In this document: positions 46,497 through 56,300 of the stretch, one piece after another
Numbering within the stretch: the first letter of the stretch is position 1
Layout of the letters: the number at the start of each line of letters is the position of its first letter
Assembly: GCF_001753165.1 (NCBI RefSeq)
Contig: NZ_CP017448.1
Span: forward strand, 2,374,462 to 2,438,461
Direction of reading: 5' to 3'
DNA length: 64,000 bases
Origin: Acidihalobacter aeolianus
GTDB lineage: Bacteria; Pseudomonadota; Gammaproteobacteria; DSM-5130; Acidihalobacteraceae
The notes under the pieces: model-generated
Databases searched by the model: none
What the model was told of the DNA's origin: nothing
What the model saw: only the letters and a program-made list of their open reading frames with translations
Translations under genes and position numbers: made by a program

Positions 46497-47147
46497 GTGA
46501 CCTTTACGCAAATCGCCCTGAACGTCGCTCAGGGCCTCCAGATGACCGTGGAGCTGACGCTGCTCTCCTCGGCTCTGGGGGTCCTGATCGCCTTCGTCTT
46601 CGGCACGCTCAAGACCGTGAAGTGGCGACCCGTACGCTATTTCGCCACGGCCTACGTCGAGATATTTCGCGGTACCTCGCTGATCGTGCAGCTGTTCTGG
46701 CTGTACTACGCCCTGCCGCTGCTCGGCGTGTCGCTCTCGCCCTTCGTGGCCGGCATCGCAGCGCTCTCGCTGAACATCGGCGCCTATGGGGCCGAAGTCG
46801 TGCGCGGCGCCCTCCAGGCCGTACCCCGCGGACAGCGCGAGGCCGCCATCGCCCTGGGTTTCACACCGGCGCAACGCATCTACCGCATTTTCTTCCCGCA
46901 GGCGCTGCCCGAGATGATGCCGACCTTCGGCAATCTCGCGGTGCAGAACCTCAAGGATTCCTCGGTGGTGTCGCTGATCAGCCTCGCCGACCTCACCTAT
47001 TACGCCAACAACCTGCAGAACCTGACCTTCGAGACCACGCGCATCTACACCGTGACCCTGTTCGCTTACTTCGGCCTTGCGCTGTTGCTGAGCTGGGGGA
47101 TCCGCGGGCTCGAAAACCGTCTGCGCCGCTGGAAGACGAGGAGGTAA
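46497..47147 (+). CDS. ehuC: ABC permease, EhuC-like
   Basis: 216 residues, about five membrane helices. BPD-type permease loop EAAIALGFTPAQRIYRIFFPQALPE with the EAA signature contacts the ATPase. GTG start with AAGGA 6 nt upstream. It pairs with the next permease for the same transporter. Confidence 0.85.
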   Translation: MTFTQIALNVAQGLQMTVELTLLSSALGVLIAFVFGTLKTVKWRPVRYFATAYVEIFRGTSLIVQLFWLYYALPLLGVSLSPFVAGIAALSLNIGAYGAEVVRGALQAVPRGQREAAIALGFTPAQRIYRIFFPQALPEMMPTFGNLAVQNLKDSSVVSLISLADLTYYANNLQNLTFETTRIYTVTLFAYFGLALLLSWGIRGLENRLRRWKTRR

Positions 47148-47150
47148 GCG

Positions 47151-47846
47151 ATGCTCTTCGGCCTGCACTGGGACACCAGCGGCGACATGCTCGCCTTCGC
47201 CTGGTCCATCCTGCCGATCCTGCTGATCGGCCTCAAGGTCACCCTGGAGGCCACGGTGCTGGGTTTTCTGCTCGCCCTCGTGCTCGGTCTCGTGTTCGCC
47301 CTGCTGCAGGGCGTGCGCCTGCGCCTGATCTCCTGGCCGGTACGCTTCGTGGTCGAATTTCTGCGTGACACGCCACTGCTGGTGCAGCTCTTTTTCCTGT
47401 TCTATGTGCTGCCCGGTTTCGGGCTGTCGCTGCCTGCCTTCGCCATCGGCACCATCGCACTGGGCGCGCAGTACAGCGCGTATTGCGCCGAGATCTACCG
47501 CGCCGGCATCGAGGCGGTCGGCCGCGGCCAGTGGGAGGCCGCATGCGCGCTCGACCTCGACCGCTGGACCACCTACAAGGACATCGTGCTGCCGCAGGCG
47601 GTCCCACGCATCATCCCGGCCCTCGGCACCTATCTCGTGTCCATGATCAAGGATGCACCGCTACTCTCGGCCATCACCGTGCTCGACATGCTGGCCGCAG
47701 CCAACATCATTGGCGGTCAGACCTACAACTACCTGATTCCTCTGACCTTGGTGGGCGCGCTGTTCCTGCTCACCACCCTGGTCGTCTCCTACCTCGTGCA
47801 CCGGCTCGACCGCTGGCTGCCCAAGAGCGGAATCCCCCTGAAATGA
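47151..47846 (+). CDS. ehuD: ABC permease, EhuD-like
   Basis: 231 residues, about five membrane helices with the EAA-type loop [25 protein letters not shown]. It follows ehuC by 3 nt and overlaps ehuA by ATGA. Both permeases are of the His/Glu/Gln/Arg transporter family, so amino-acid transport cannot be excluded. Confidence 0.85.
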   Translation: MLFGLHWDTSGDMLAFAWSILPILLIGLKVTLEATVLGFLLALVLGLVFALLQGVRLRLISWPVRFVVEFLRDTPLLVQLFFLFYVLPGFGLSLPAFAIGTIALGAQYSAYCAEIYRAGIEAVGRGQWEAACALDLDRWTTYKDIVLPQAVPRIIPALGTYLVSMIKDAPLLSAITVLDMLAAANIIGGQTYNYLIPLTLVGALFLLTTLVVSYLVHRLDRWLPKSGIPLK

Positions 47847-48628
47847 GCCAGGAAATGAGCCAGCCCATCGTCCAGTTCCAGTCCGTCGACAAGCGCTTCG
47901 GCGACTTCGAGATCCTCAAGGGATTCGACTTCAACATCCAGCGCGGGGAAAAGGTCGTGATCATCGGCGCCTCCGGCTCCGGCAAGTCGACCGTGCTGCG
48001 CATCCTGATGACCCTGGAGCGCATCCAGGGAGGCGAGGTCTACATCGACGGCACCCCGCTCTGGCACGAACCCCTGCCCGGCGGCGGCTCGAAGCCGGCC
48101 GGCGAACGCTATCTGCACCGCATGCGCACCCAGGTCGGCATGGTGTTCCAGCATTTCAACCTGTTCCCGCACATGACCGCGCTGCGCAACGTGATCGAGG
48201 CGCCGCTGCGGGTGCTGAAACTGCCCCGCGCCGAGGCCGAGGCGCGCGGCCGCGCGCTGCTCGAACGCGTCGGCCTGGGCGACAAGCTGACCGCCTTCCC
48301 CGCGCAGCTTTCCGGCGGTCAGCAACAGCGCGTGGCCATCGCCCGCGCGCTGGCCATGCAGCCCAAGGTGATGCTGTTCGACGAACCCACCTCCGCGCTC
48401 GATCCGGAGATGATCGGCGAGGTGCTCGGCGTGATCCGCGAGCTGGCGGAGGAAAGCGACCTGACCATGCTCATCGCCACCCACGAGATGCGCTTCGCGC
48501 GCGAGGCGGCCGACCGCGTCTGCTTCTTCGATCAGGGAAGGATTCTGGAAGACGGGCCGCCGTCGCAGATCTTCGGCGAGCCCCGCGAGGCGCGTACCCG
48601 CGAATTTCTCGCCCGCGTCGACGCCTGA
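47843..48628 (+). CDS. ehuA: ABC transporter ATPase, EhuA-like
   Basis: 261 residues. Walker [10 protein letters not shown], signature [15 protein letters not shown], Walker [13 protein letters not shown] and H-loop THEM are intact. Start chosen at the ATG overlapping the ehuD stop; the upstream frame is inside ehuD. Powers the importer. Confidence 0.9.
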   Translation: MSQEMSQPIVQFQSVDKRFGDFEILKGFDFNIQRGEKVVIIGASGSGKSTVLRILMTLERIQGGEVYIDGTPLWHEPLPGGGSKPAGERYLHRMRTQVGMVFQHFNLFPHMTALRNVIEAPLRVLKLPRAEAEARGRALLERVGLGDKLTAFPAQLSGGQQQRVAIARALAMQPKVMLFDEPTSALDPEMIGEVLGVIRELAEESDLTMLIATHEMRFAREAADRVCFFDQGRILEDGPPSQIFGEPREARTREFLARVDA

Positions 48629-48644
48629 GATCGTCCCGGGAGGT

Positions 48645-48938
48645 TCAGCCGGCAGCCACGGCGCGATCCAGGCGTGCCACGCAGGCGGCCCATTCCGGGC
48701 TGCGGTTGGCTCCGTCGGCGTAACGCTCCATCAAGGCGTAGGCCAGCGCGCGCTGCGCGGCGTCGAGCATGCGCAGCCGACTCATCGCCACCGGATTGCC
48801 ACGGGTTTCGAGCTCCGGCGCCATGCCCTTGACGAGGCCGTAGAACACCAGCGAGGCGGCCGCCGCCGGTGCGGCCTCGACCAGGACGCAGATGCGCTCC
48901 AGCGGATCGGCTTCCGCCGCCGCGCCCGGCACGGACAT
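48645..48938 (-). CDS. Hypothetical 97-residue helical protein
   Basis: Not recognised. Soluble, Ala-rich, helical, with pI-balanced charges. Its ATG shares one base with the pmbA stop (TAATG), so it is translated after pmbA. It converges on ehuA, 16 nt between stops. It may be a pmbA-linked accessory or merely a small neighbour. Confidence 0.6.
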   Translation of the reverse strand: MSVPGAAAEADPLERICVLVEAAPAAAASLVFYGLVKGMAPELETRGNPVAMSRLRMLDAAQRALAYALMERYADGANRSPEWAACVARLDRAVAAG

Positions 48939-50281
48939 TACTCGCCGGCGACCGTCATGCGGTCGAGCAGGATCGAGCCGGTGCGGATGTTGCCGCGCGC
49001 GTCCACGTCGTTGCCCACCGCGGCGATGCCCGCGAACATTTCCTTGAGGTTACCGGCGATGGTGATCTCCTCGACGGGGTAGCACAGCTCGCCGTTCTCG
49101 ACCCAGAATCCCGCTGCACCGCGCGAGTAGTCGCCGGTCACCATGTTGATGCCGTGACCGATCAGCTCGGTGACCAGCAGGCCGGTATCCATCTCGCGCA
49201 CCAGTCCCGCCAGATCGTGCGCCCCGGGCTGCACGGTGAGGTTGTGCACCCCACCGGCGTTGCCCGTGGTCTCGAGTCCGAGCCGACGCGCCGAGTAGCT
49301 GTCGAGCACGTAACCCTGGAGCACACCATCGCAGACTAGGTCGCGGGGAGCGGTGGCCACGCCCTCGCCGTCGAACGGCGCACTGCCGAGGGCACCGGGC
49401 AGATGCGGCTGTTCGTCGATCTGCATGAAGGCCGGAAACACCGGCTGGCCGGCATGGTCAACGAGGAAGCTGGCCTTGCGGTAGAGCGCACCGCCGCGGA
49501 TCGCACCGACGAAATGCCCGATCAGTCCACGCGCGAGGTCCGATTCGAAGATAACCGGTACCTGACGGGTGCTCAGCTTGCGCGCGCCGAGCCGGCGTAC
49601 GGTCCGGCGAGCCGTTTCGCGACCCACGTCCTCCGCGCCCTCCAGCAGCGACGGGTTGCGCGACGCGGTATACCAGTAGTCGCGCTGCATGCCGCCGTCC
49701 TGCTCGGCCACCACCGAACAGCTCAGGCTGTGGCGCGTGCCGGTGTAGCCGCCGATGAAGCCGTGGCTGTTGCCGTAAACCATGGTGCCGCGAGAGGTGT
49801 TCACGCTCGCACCCTCGGAGTTCTTGATCCGGGCATCGGCGCCGCGCGCAGCGTCCTCGCAGCGCTTGGCAAGCTCCACCGCGGCCTCGGGCTCCAGCGC
49901 CCAGGGATGGTCGAGGTCGAGGTCGGGGAAGTCGCTGGCCATGCGCGCGGCATCGGCCAGACCCGCATAGGGGTCCTCGGCCGTATAGCGGGCGATCGCC
50001 GCTGCCGCGGCGACCGCCTCGCGCACCGCCTCTGGACGGAAGTCGGCGGTACTGGCATTGCCCTTGCGCTGACCGAAATACAGGGTCAGGCCGAGTCCCT
50101 TGTCGCGATGGTATTCGAGCGTTTCCACCTCGCCGAGTCGCACCGTCACGGCTAGGCCGCTGTCGACGCTGACCACCGCCTCGGCACCCGTCGCGCCGGC
50201 TCGCTTGGCCTCTTCGAGGGCCATGCCCACCACCGACTCGAGCTGAGCCTCGTCCATCGCCAGAGGGCGGATCGCGTTCAT
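48938..50281 (-). CDS. pmbA: Metalloprotease PmbA (TldE)
   Basis: 447 residues. PmbA/TldE domain with GLGLTLYFGQRKGNAS in the first half and GGVHNLTVQPGAHDLAGLVREMDTG, GHGINMVTGDYSRGAAGFWVENG in the second. It lacks the metal-binding HExxxH of TldD, as expected of the partner subunit. TldD/PmbA complexes trim modified peptides such as microcin B17 and degrade CcdA. Start ATG has AAGGAG 5-6 nt upstream; the upstream open frame is not supported. Confidence 0.93.
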   Translation of the reverse strand: MNAIRPLAMDEAQLESVVGMALEEAKRAGATGAEAVVSVDSGLAVTVRLGEVETLEYHRDKGLGLTLYFGQRKGNASTADFRPEAVREAVAAAAAIARYTAEDPYAGLADAARMASDFPDLDLDHPWALEPEAAVELAKRCEDAARGADARIKNSEGASVNTSRGTMVYGNSHGFIGGYTGTRHSLSCSVVAEQDGGMQRDYWYTASRNPSLLEGAEDVGRETARRTVRRLGARKLSTRQVPVIFESDLARGLIGHFVGAIRGGALYRKASFLVDHAGQPVFPAFMQIDEQPHLPGALGSAPFDGEGVATAPRDLVCDGVLQGYVLDSYSARRLGLETTGNAGGVHNLTVQPGAHDLAGLVREMDTGLLVTELIGHGINMVTGDYSRGAAGFWVENGELCYPVEEITIAGNLKEMFAGIAAVGNDVDARGNIRTGSILLDRMTVAGE

Positions 50282-50325
50282 CGGTACTCCTTGTCGCTTC
50301 TCGATTGGGAAAGGACGCCGCGCCT

Positions 50326-50607
50326 TCAGGCGCTGGCGCCGTGTTTGTTCACCGCCTGGCGGTTGCCCCAGTGGTCCAGGTCGTCGACGCGCACGCCGAC
50401 CCACCATAATGGCCCAAGGCTGTCCTCGGCCTGACCGCCGACGACCTGCTGATCCTCGGCGAGACGGATCGAGGCGGCGAATCCAGCCGCCTCGCTGCGG
50501 TTGCGAAAGCAATGCCACTGCACGATGCGGTCGTCCCCATGCCCCTGCGGCAGAGGGTTCATCTGGTCGAGCAGTGCGTTGTCGGTACTGTAGGTTTCAC
50601 GCTTCAT
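50326..50607 (-). CDS. Hypothetical 93-residue protein between pmbA and tldD
   Basis: Not recognised. Contains one Cys and three Trp, mixed hydrophilic sequence, predicted globular by eye. It has no lantibiotic-like leader/core layout. ATG chosen with GGAGG 8 nt upstream. It lies on the same strand between pmbA and tldD with gaps of 44 and 57 nt, so co-expression is plausible. Confidence 0.6.
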   Translation of the reverse strand: MKRETYSTDNALLDQMNPLPQGHGDDRIVQWHCFRNRSEAAGFAASIRLAEDQQVVGGQAEDSLGPLWWVGVRVDDLDHWGNRQAVNKHGASA

Positions 50608-50664
50608 GGCTGCCACCTCCCGGGGTCAGTGTCTACCCCGGTTATAGCACTTGCGTTTCGCGAA

Positions 50665-52110
50665 TCACGCCTGGGTGCCGCCCACGGTCAGGCCGTCGAC
50701 CCGCAGGGTCGGCTGGCCGACGCCCACCGGCACGCTCTGTCCGTCCTTGCCGCAGGTGCCGACGCCGTCGTCGAGCTTGAGGTCGTTGCCGATGCGCGTC
50801 ACCCGGGTGAGCACGTCGGGACCATTGCCGATCAGGGTCGCGCCCTTGACCGGCCGCGTCACCTTGCCGTTCTCGATCAGATAGGCCTCGGAGGCGGAGA
50901 ACACGAACTTGCCGGATGTGATGTCCACCTGGCCGCCGCCGAAGTTCACCGCGTACAGCCCCTTGTCGACCGACGCGATGATTTCCGCCGGATCGTCCTG
51001 CCCGGCCAGCATGTAGGTGTTGGTCATGCGCGGCATCGGCAGATGGGCGTAAGACTCGCGCCGGCCGTTGCCGGTCGGTGCCATCCCCATCAGGCGGGCG
51101 TTGAGGCGATCCTGCATGTAGCCGACCAGCACGCCGTCCTCGATCAGCGTGGTGCAGGACGTGGGCGTGCCCTCGTCGTCCACGTTGAGCGAACCGCGCC
51201 GGTCGGGCAACGTGCCGTCGTCGACCACGGTCACGCCCTTGGCCGCCACACGCTGGCCCAGCCGGTCGCTGAAGGCCGAGGTCTTCTTGCGGTTGAAGTC
51301 GCCCTCGAGCCCGTGACCGATGGCCTCGTGCAGCAACACGCCGGGCCAGCCCGGGCCAAGCACCACGTTCATGTTACCGGCGGGCGCCGCCACCGCCTCC
51401 AGGTTCACCAGCGCCTGGCGCACGGCCTCGCGTGCGTAATCGAGCGCGCGATCGCCCTCCAGGAAGTAGCGGTAATCGACGCGTCCGCCGCCGCCGGCGT
51501 GGCCCTGTTCGCGGCGCCCGTTGGATTCGACGATCACGGTCACGTTGAGGCGCACCAGCGGGCGGGCATCGGCGGCCAGGGTGCCGTCGCTGGCCGCCAC
51601 CAGCACCAGATCGTGCTCGCCGGCCATGCTCACCATCACCTGCGTCACCCGCGGGTCCGTGCGGCGCGCCTCGGCATCCACGCGGTGCAGCAAGGCGATC
51701 TTGTCCTCCGCCGTGATGCCCTGGGTCGGGTCCTGCGGCATGTACAGGGCATGTCCGGCCTTCGCCTGCCAGGCCTGGATCTGTCCGGACTGGCCGCCGT
51801 GGGCGATCGCGCGTGCGGCCTGCGCCGCGTCCAGCAGCGCCGGCAGCACGATCTCGTCGCTGTAGGCAAAACCGGTCTTCTCGCCGCTGATGGCACGCAC
51901 GCCGACGCCCTGCTCCACCCCCCAGGAACCCTCGCGCACGATACCGTCCTCCAGCCCCCAGGACTCGTGCCGGCTGAGCTGGAAGTACAGATCGCCGCTG
52001 TCGATGCGGCCGTTGAGCAGGCTTCCCAGAGCGTTGCTCAGGTCCTGCTCGCCCAGCCCGGAGGGGGCAAGGATGTGCGCCTGCGCAAGATCGAGTGCAT
52101 TGTCCGTCAT
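50665..52110 (-). CDS. tldD: Metalloprotease TldD
   Basis: 481 residues. The zinc motif [11 protein letters not shown] (HExxxH) is visible, with surrounding TldD signatures [12 protein letters not shown] and NMVTxxY-like downstream regions. Forms a heterodimeric protease with PmbA. ATGA overlap with the nitrilase stop; the longer frame upstream lies in the nitrilase gene. Order nitrilase-tldD-(small ORF)-pmbA on one strand. Confidence 0.95.
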   Translation of the reverse strand: MTDNALDLAQAHILAPSGLGEQDLSNALGSLLNGRIDSGDLYFQLSRHESWGLEDGIVREGSWGVEQGVGVRAISGEKTGFAYSDEIVLPALLDAAQAARAIAHGGQSGQIQAWQAKAGHALYMPQDPTQGITAEDKIALLHRVDAEARRTDPRVTQVMVSMAGEHDLVLVAASDGTLAADARPLVRLNVTVIVESNGRREQGHAGGGGRVDYRYFLEGDRALDYAREAVRQALVNLEAVAAPAGNMNVVLGPGWPGVLLHEAIGHGLEGDFNRKKTSAFSDRLGQRVAAKGVTVVDDGTLPDRRGSLNVDDEGTPTSCTTLIEDGVLVGYMQDRLNARLMGMAPTGNGRRESYAHLPMPRMTNTYMLAGQDDPAEIIASVDKGLYAVNFGGGQVDITSGKFVFSASEAYLIENGKVTRPVKGATLIGNGPDVLTRVTRIGNDLKLDDGVGTCGKDGQSVPVGVGQPTLRVDGLTVGGTQA

Positions 52111-52949
52111 AGCGTCTCCGTTACGGCCGGCATCGCCAGCCGATGATGTTCCAGGGTGGGGAATTGGCCGCGGATCCGCCGTTGTTGCGCGAGATCGATA
52201 TCCGCGACGACCACGCCCGCGCCGCCGGCACGGCTGGCGAGAACGTTGCCCCAGGTGTCGATGATCTGGCTGTGGCCGTAGGTTTCGCGGCCGCTGACAT
52301 GAAAGCCGCCCTGAGCCGCCGCGATCATGTAGCTGAGATTCTCGATGGCGCGGGCGCGCAGCAGCACGCTCCAGTGTGCCTGTCCGGTGACCGCGGTGAA
52401 CGCCGAGGGTAGCACGAACAGTTCTGCACCCTGACACCGCAGCCGGTGAAACAGCTCAGGGAAGCGCAGGTCGTAGCACACCGCCAGGCCGACGCAGCCG
52501 AGCTCGGTTTCGACCGTGACGGGCGTGTCGCCGGGCACGGTGGTCGCCGACTCACGGTATTCCTCCCCGCTCGCGCTCAGAGAAACGTCGAACAGGTGGA
52601 TCTTGTCATAGCGCGCGGCTCGCTGGCCCCGCGGATCGAAGACGAGGCAACTGGCATAGGCGCGCCCGGGCTCGTCGGAACGCAGCGGTATGGTACCGCC
52701 GACCAGCCAAAGCCCGTGCTTGCGGGCCTGCGCGGCGAGGAAATCCTGCACCGGACCGACGCCGTCGACCTCGGCGGCCGCAGCACGCTCCGCGTCGGTA
52801 CGCGCCATCAGGTCGAAGCTCTCCGGCAACACGGCCAGCCGCGCACCCGCCTGGGCGGCCTCGCGCAGCAAGCGTGCAGCCTCGAGCAGGTTCGCCTCGC
52901 GGTTCGAACCGGAGGCCATCTGAATCGCGGCGACCTTGGTGTTCTTCAT
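52107..52949 (-). CDS. Nitrilase-superfamily amidohydrolase (deaminated glutathione amidase-like)
   Basis: 280 residues. Catalytic triad visible as Glu in LPESFD, Lys in YDKIHLFD and Cys in [10 protein letters not shown]. The closeness to Nit1-type enzymes suggests repair of deaminated glutathione, but the substrate is not proven. Start overlaps the preceding stop by ATGA. The yhdP-(small)-nitrilase-tldD order is common in gammaproteobacteria. Confidence 0.92.
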   Translation of the reverse strand: MKNTKVAAIQMASGSNREANLLEAARLLREAAQAGARLAVLPESFDLMARTDAERAAAAEVDGVGPVQDFLAAQARKHGLWLVGGTIPLRSDEPGRAYASCLVFDPRGQRAARYDKIHLFDVSLSASGEEYRESATTVPGDTPVTVETELGCVGLAVCYDLRFPELFHRLRCQGAELFVLPSAFTAVTGQAHWSVLLRARAIENLSYMIAAAQGGFHVSGRETYGHSQIIDTWGNVLASRAGGAGVVVADIDLAQQRRIRGQFPTLEHHRLAMPAVTETL

Positions 52950-53332
52950 GCACCGCCTCTGGACGGACGCAAACTCAATGCGAGGACATTGCCCCCGCCG
53001 GCGCCGGGAAACAGGGTGATTGCCTGCTTCGGCACACCGAAGGCGACCAGCCAGCCGACCATGCGGTTGGCCCAGATCACGCCCTGCTCGCCGCCCGGGT
53101 ATTCGATGTTCACCCGCATGCCGGGCTGCGCGGCCCAGGCCTGCAGCAATCTGCGCAGGGCCGGATCGCCGAGCAGGGTCTGGCTCCGATCGGGGCTCTC
53201 CCATTGTGCGGCCGAGATGTCGCAGGTGGGCGACTCGATCAGCCCGCCAGACATCGAGGTCTGTGCTTGCGCAACTAAGGGGATAACCGCGAAACCGAGC
53301 GTCAGCAGGATTCGCTTGAGCATGTTCAACAT
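52946..53332 (-). CDS. Small exported protein of unknown function
   Basis: 128 residues. Signal peptide (ILLTLGFAVIPLVAQAQ), then a compact domain with VNIEYPGGEQGVIWA and a Trp/Leu-rich WLVAFGVPKQAITLFPGAGGG segment. The pattern hints at an OmpA-like or periplasmic domain but I cannot name the family. Start uncertain between two Met codons nine bases apart. Overlaps the nitrilase start by ATGA, so it is coupled to it. Confidence 0.65.
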   Translation of the reverse strand: MLNMLKRILLTLGFAVIPLVAQAQTSMSGGLIESPTCDISAAQWESPDRSQTLLGDPALRRLLQAWAAQPGMRVNIEYPGGEQGVIWANRMVGWLVAFGVPKQAITLFPGAGGGNVLALSLRPSRGGA

Positions 53333-53393
53333 GGCGTCATGGTAGCGCACTTTTAGATTCAGTCCATCTGCATCCGAGACATTCGCCGATGAG

Positions 53394-56300
53394 TCAGAAA
53401 GGATTGATCTGTGGGGTCTTACGTTCGCTGGGAGGCTTTGCAGGATGGTCATCTCCCTCGGCCTGCACCTTCGGTGCATCCCAAGGTCCCGTTACGTGAT
53501 AACGGAATTCGGCGGCCTTGTTAATCTGCTTGCCAATCCCCAGCAGGCGGTCGAGCAAGAACAACGCCGCCCCCGTCACCGGCCCACCGAGCACGGCACC
53601 GGCAATGGCCACGGTGGACTGCACCTGAGGGACGATACTCACCTGTGCATCGTAATCTCGCGCAACCATGCCCACGCGGCCGGTAATCGACATGTTCGCT
53701 GCCGGTCCGGAGATATGTGTGTCCTGGGTATAGATGTTGCCATCGCGGATTTGAAAACGGCTCGTCATGTCGTCGAAGGCGAAGCCCTTGTCGAACACAT
53801 CGCCGAAATTAAGGCTCAGACGCTGCGGGAGCGCGGCCAGATTGAGCAAGCCGAGCAGGCGTCCGGTCTGCCCCGGATTGACTTGCTCCAGGCGTCCGTT
53901 CTTGAGCGTCAAGCGTGCCTGTCCGTCGAGCACGCCCCACGCCAGTTGACCTGGCCCGCCTGGCCAGCTGAGGTTGGCCGATAGATGTCCCTGGCCACCA
54001 GCCAGGCCAGCTTGCACGTTGAGCGCATCGAGGGCCTTGCCGGCATCGTCGCTGTCTACCTCAAGCTGAATCTGCATCAGGGTATGCCCGCCAGGCTCAC
54101 GCAGCCAACTACCGCTGGCGCGGGCGCGCAGATGAGGCTCATCGACCTCGGCCAGATGGATCTGCATACCGTCGCGGGTCGGCGTGGTGCGCAAGCTGAC
54201 ATTGCGCAACCGCCTTCCCGTCACCAGCAGGGCACCGATGTGTCCCGACAGGGCGGGTAGACTGGCTGGATCGGGCTCACTACTGGAGCCCGAGGAAGTC
54301 TGCGTCGCACCGTCCAAGTCAAGTTGTGTCAGATCGAAACGCAGCGGGGTACCCCCATGCAATGCGACGGGCACACTCAGTTTGCCACTGATCTCCTTTG
54401 CAGCCACCGTCGCAGCCCATTGTTTGCCGGTACGCTTCGCGTCCAGTCTGACTTCATGGAGCCGCCGGCCAAAGATATCGAGTATGCCGAAGTGCATGTG
54501 CAATCGGTTGACTGTCTGAGGCATCAGTCCGCGCCCCGCCGGACATTGAGCATCCACACCAGAACCCGGCATCGCATCGAGCACGCGGCGCCAGGTGTCA
54601 ACATCGAAGTACGCCAGCCTGCCCTCGATATCCACGCCCGAGGCCGGCAATGCCGGAGCCCCTGCGGCAAATCGCAGATCACCGCGTACCACATGCCTGC
54701 AACCGGTCTTGCCGGCCAACTGCAGGAGACCCTGGAAATCGGGTCCATAACGCAGAAACACCGGCTCATCTGCGCGCGTGAGCGATAACTGCACGACCAG
54801 TCCCTTGCTAGTGCCGGCGGATTTGCCAAGCGGGGCGGGCAAAGATATGGCCACGCCCTTGAGCCCCGAAACCAGCGTCAGGCCTGTCCCGTAACGTCGG
54901 TAACTCGCACTCGTCATCGGCAGGGCCAATGCCGCACGCCAGTCGCTGTCGCCATGGGCATATCGAGCAATCACGGACCCGGGGCCGAGTAACTGAGCAA
55001 CGCTCAGATGTCCATCGAGGGTCAGCGTCGCCAGCCCGTCGCTGCGTGTGCTCGCACCCAAAACCACCGGAGAACCGCGGAACGACGCCTTGATGTCATG
55101 CGCACTCAGACTACGTTGCGTAAATGCCAGATCCCCGTCTATCGCGCTCAGAGCGAACCCTTCTCGCGTCAGCGCAAATGTGCCTTGGGTGACGTGGGCT
55201 TGTCCCTGCAGTTGCCAGCGGTACATCTCCTTGACTCTCAACGGCAAGCTCAGTTTGAGCTCAAAGCGTGTGTGCCCACCCGAACGCATTTGAGCAAATA
55301 GGGCCTTGCGGCCATGCGCAAGCGGTGTGTATGAGAGAAATTTCTCCACGTCGCCAAGCGACCCGTCGCCAGAGCCACTGATGCTCAGCACCGCATTGTC
55401 GAGATCAGGGATATCCACATCCACGTCACTGAGATGCGTAGTCAGCATCGTGCCCTGAGTGATGTGTGCCTTTAGACCCAAATCGTGTAGATCGAGGGTA
55501 CCCTGCATCTCCTTGAGTCGCGGCCAGTCGCTGAAATACGCCAGCATACCGTCGTGGATATCGAGATGTAGCTCGAACACGCCGGCGTGGTTGCGAAACG
55601 GGAACTGGGTCGGATCGCCGCGCAACAACAAGCTGCCGCCGGTCACCTCTCCACCTTGCAGGGCATTGACGAACCATTTGACCAGATCCGGATGCAGCAA
55701 TTTGACTGGCAGGTAGCTGGACGTCGCCATCACCTTGGCTCGTTGCACATGTGCCATCAGATTGATTTCCGGTTTGCCGCCGACGGGCAGCCAGAGTCCT
55801 AACTGACCGCGCAACGCCAAATCCGGGTTCTGCAGGGTAAAACCAGGCGCGATCACCTCATCACCCTGCGTCTCGCGGCGCCAGTACACCGCGCCGTGCA
55901 GGGCCATCCGCGGCAGGGGGCCGGCAAACACCGCAGGCGCATCGAAACTCAGATGTGGACTGTCCAGTACGAGCGAGCCCGCAGTATTCGTCAGGGCGAG
56001 CGTCCCACTCAGACCCGCAACACCCGGTTGCCGGTCGCGCGCGTTCAACGACAAGTCGCGCAAGCCCGCGCTCAGTGCATAGCTCGGCGACGCGGTAGCC
56101 GGGAGCGCCGCATGCAAGCGCAGGTCGCTTAACTCGCCGGCAGGGGCTAGCGCGGCCACCCGGTCGGTCCAGGCATCCGGCACCCAAGGCAATTGCAACA
56201 ATAGGGGCGTCAGGTTCTGCAAGCGCAGGAACCCGGCCCAAGCCGAAAACGTGCGCTGCCCATTGCGGTCACTCAAGGCGACATCGAAGGCATCCGTGGG

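Noticed and set aside
45651-47168. 505-codon minus-strand open frame opposite ehuB/ehuC
   Set aside because: Antisense shadow; ehuB and ehuC have signal peptide, membrane and EAA motifs in the plus frame.
50326-50607. Idea that the 93-aa gene is a modified-peptide precursor for TldD/PmbA
   Set aside because: No leader-like helix, no Ser/Thr/Cys-rich core and no modification enzyme nearby; kept only as a hypothesis in the findings.
50512-52146. 544-codon plus-strand open frame opposite tldD
   Set aside because: Antisense shadow of a gene with a clear HExxxH protease motif; no family features.
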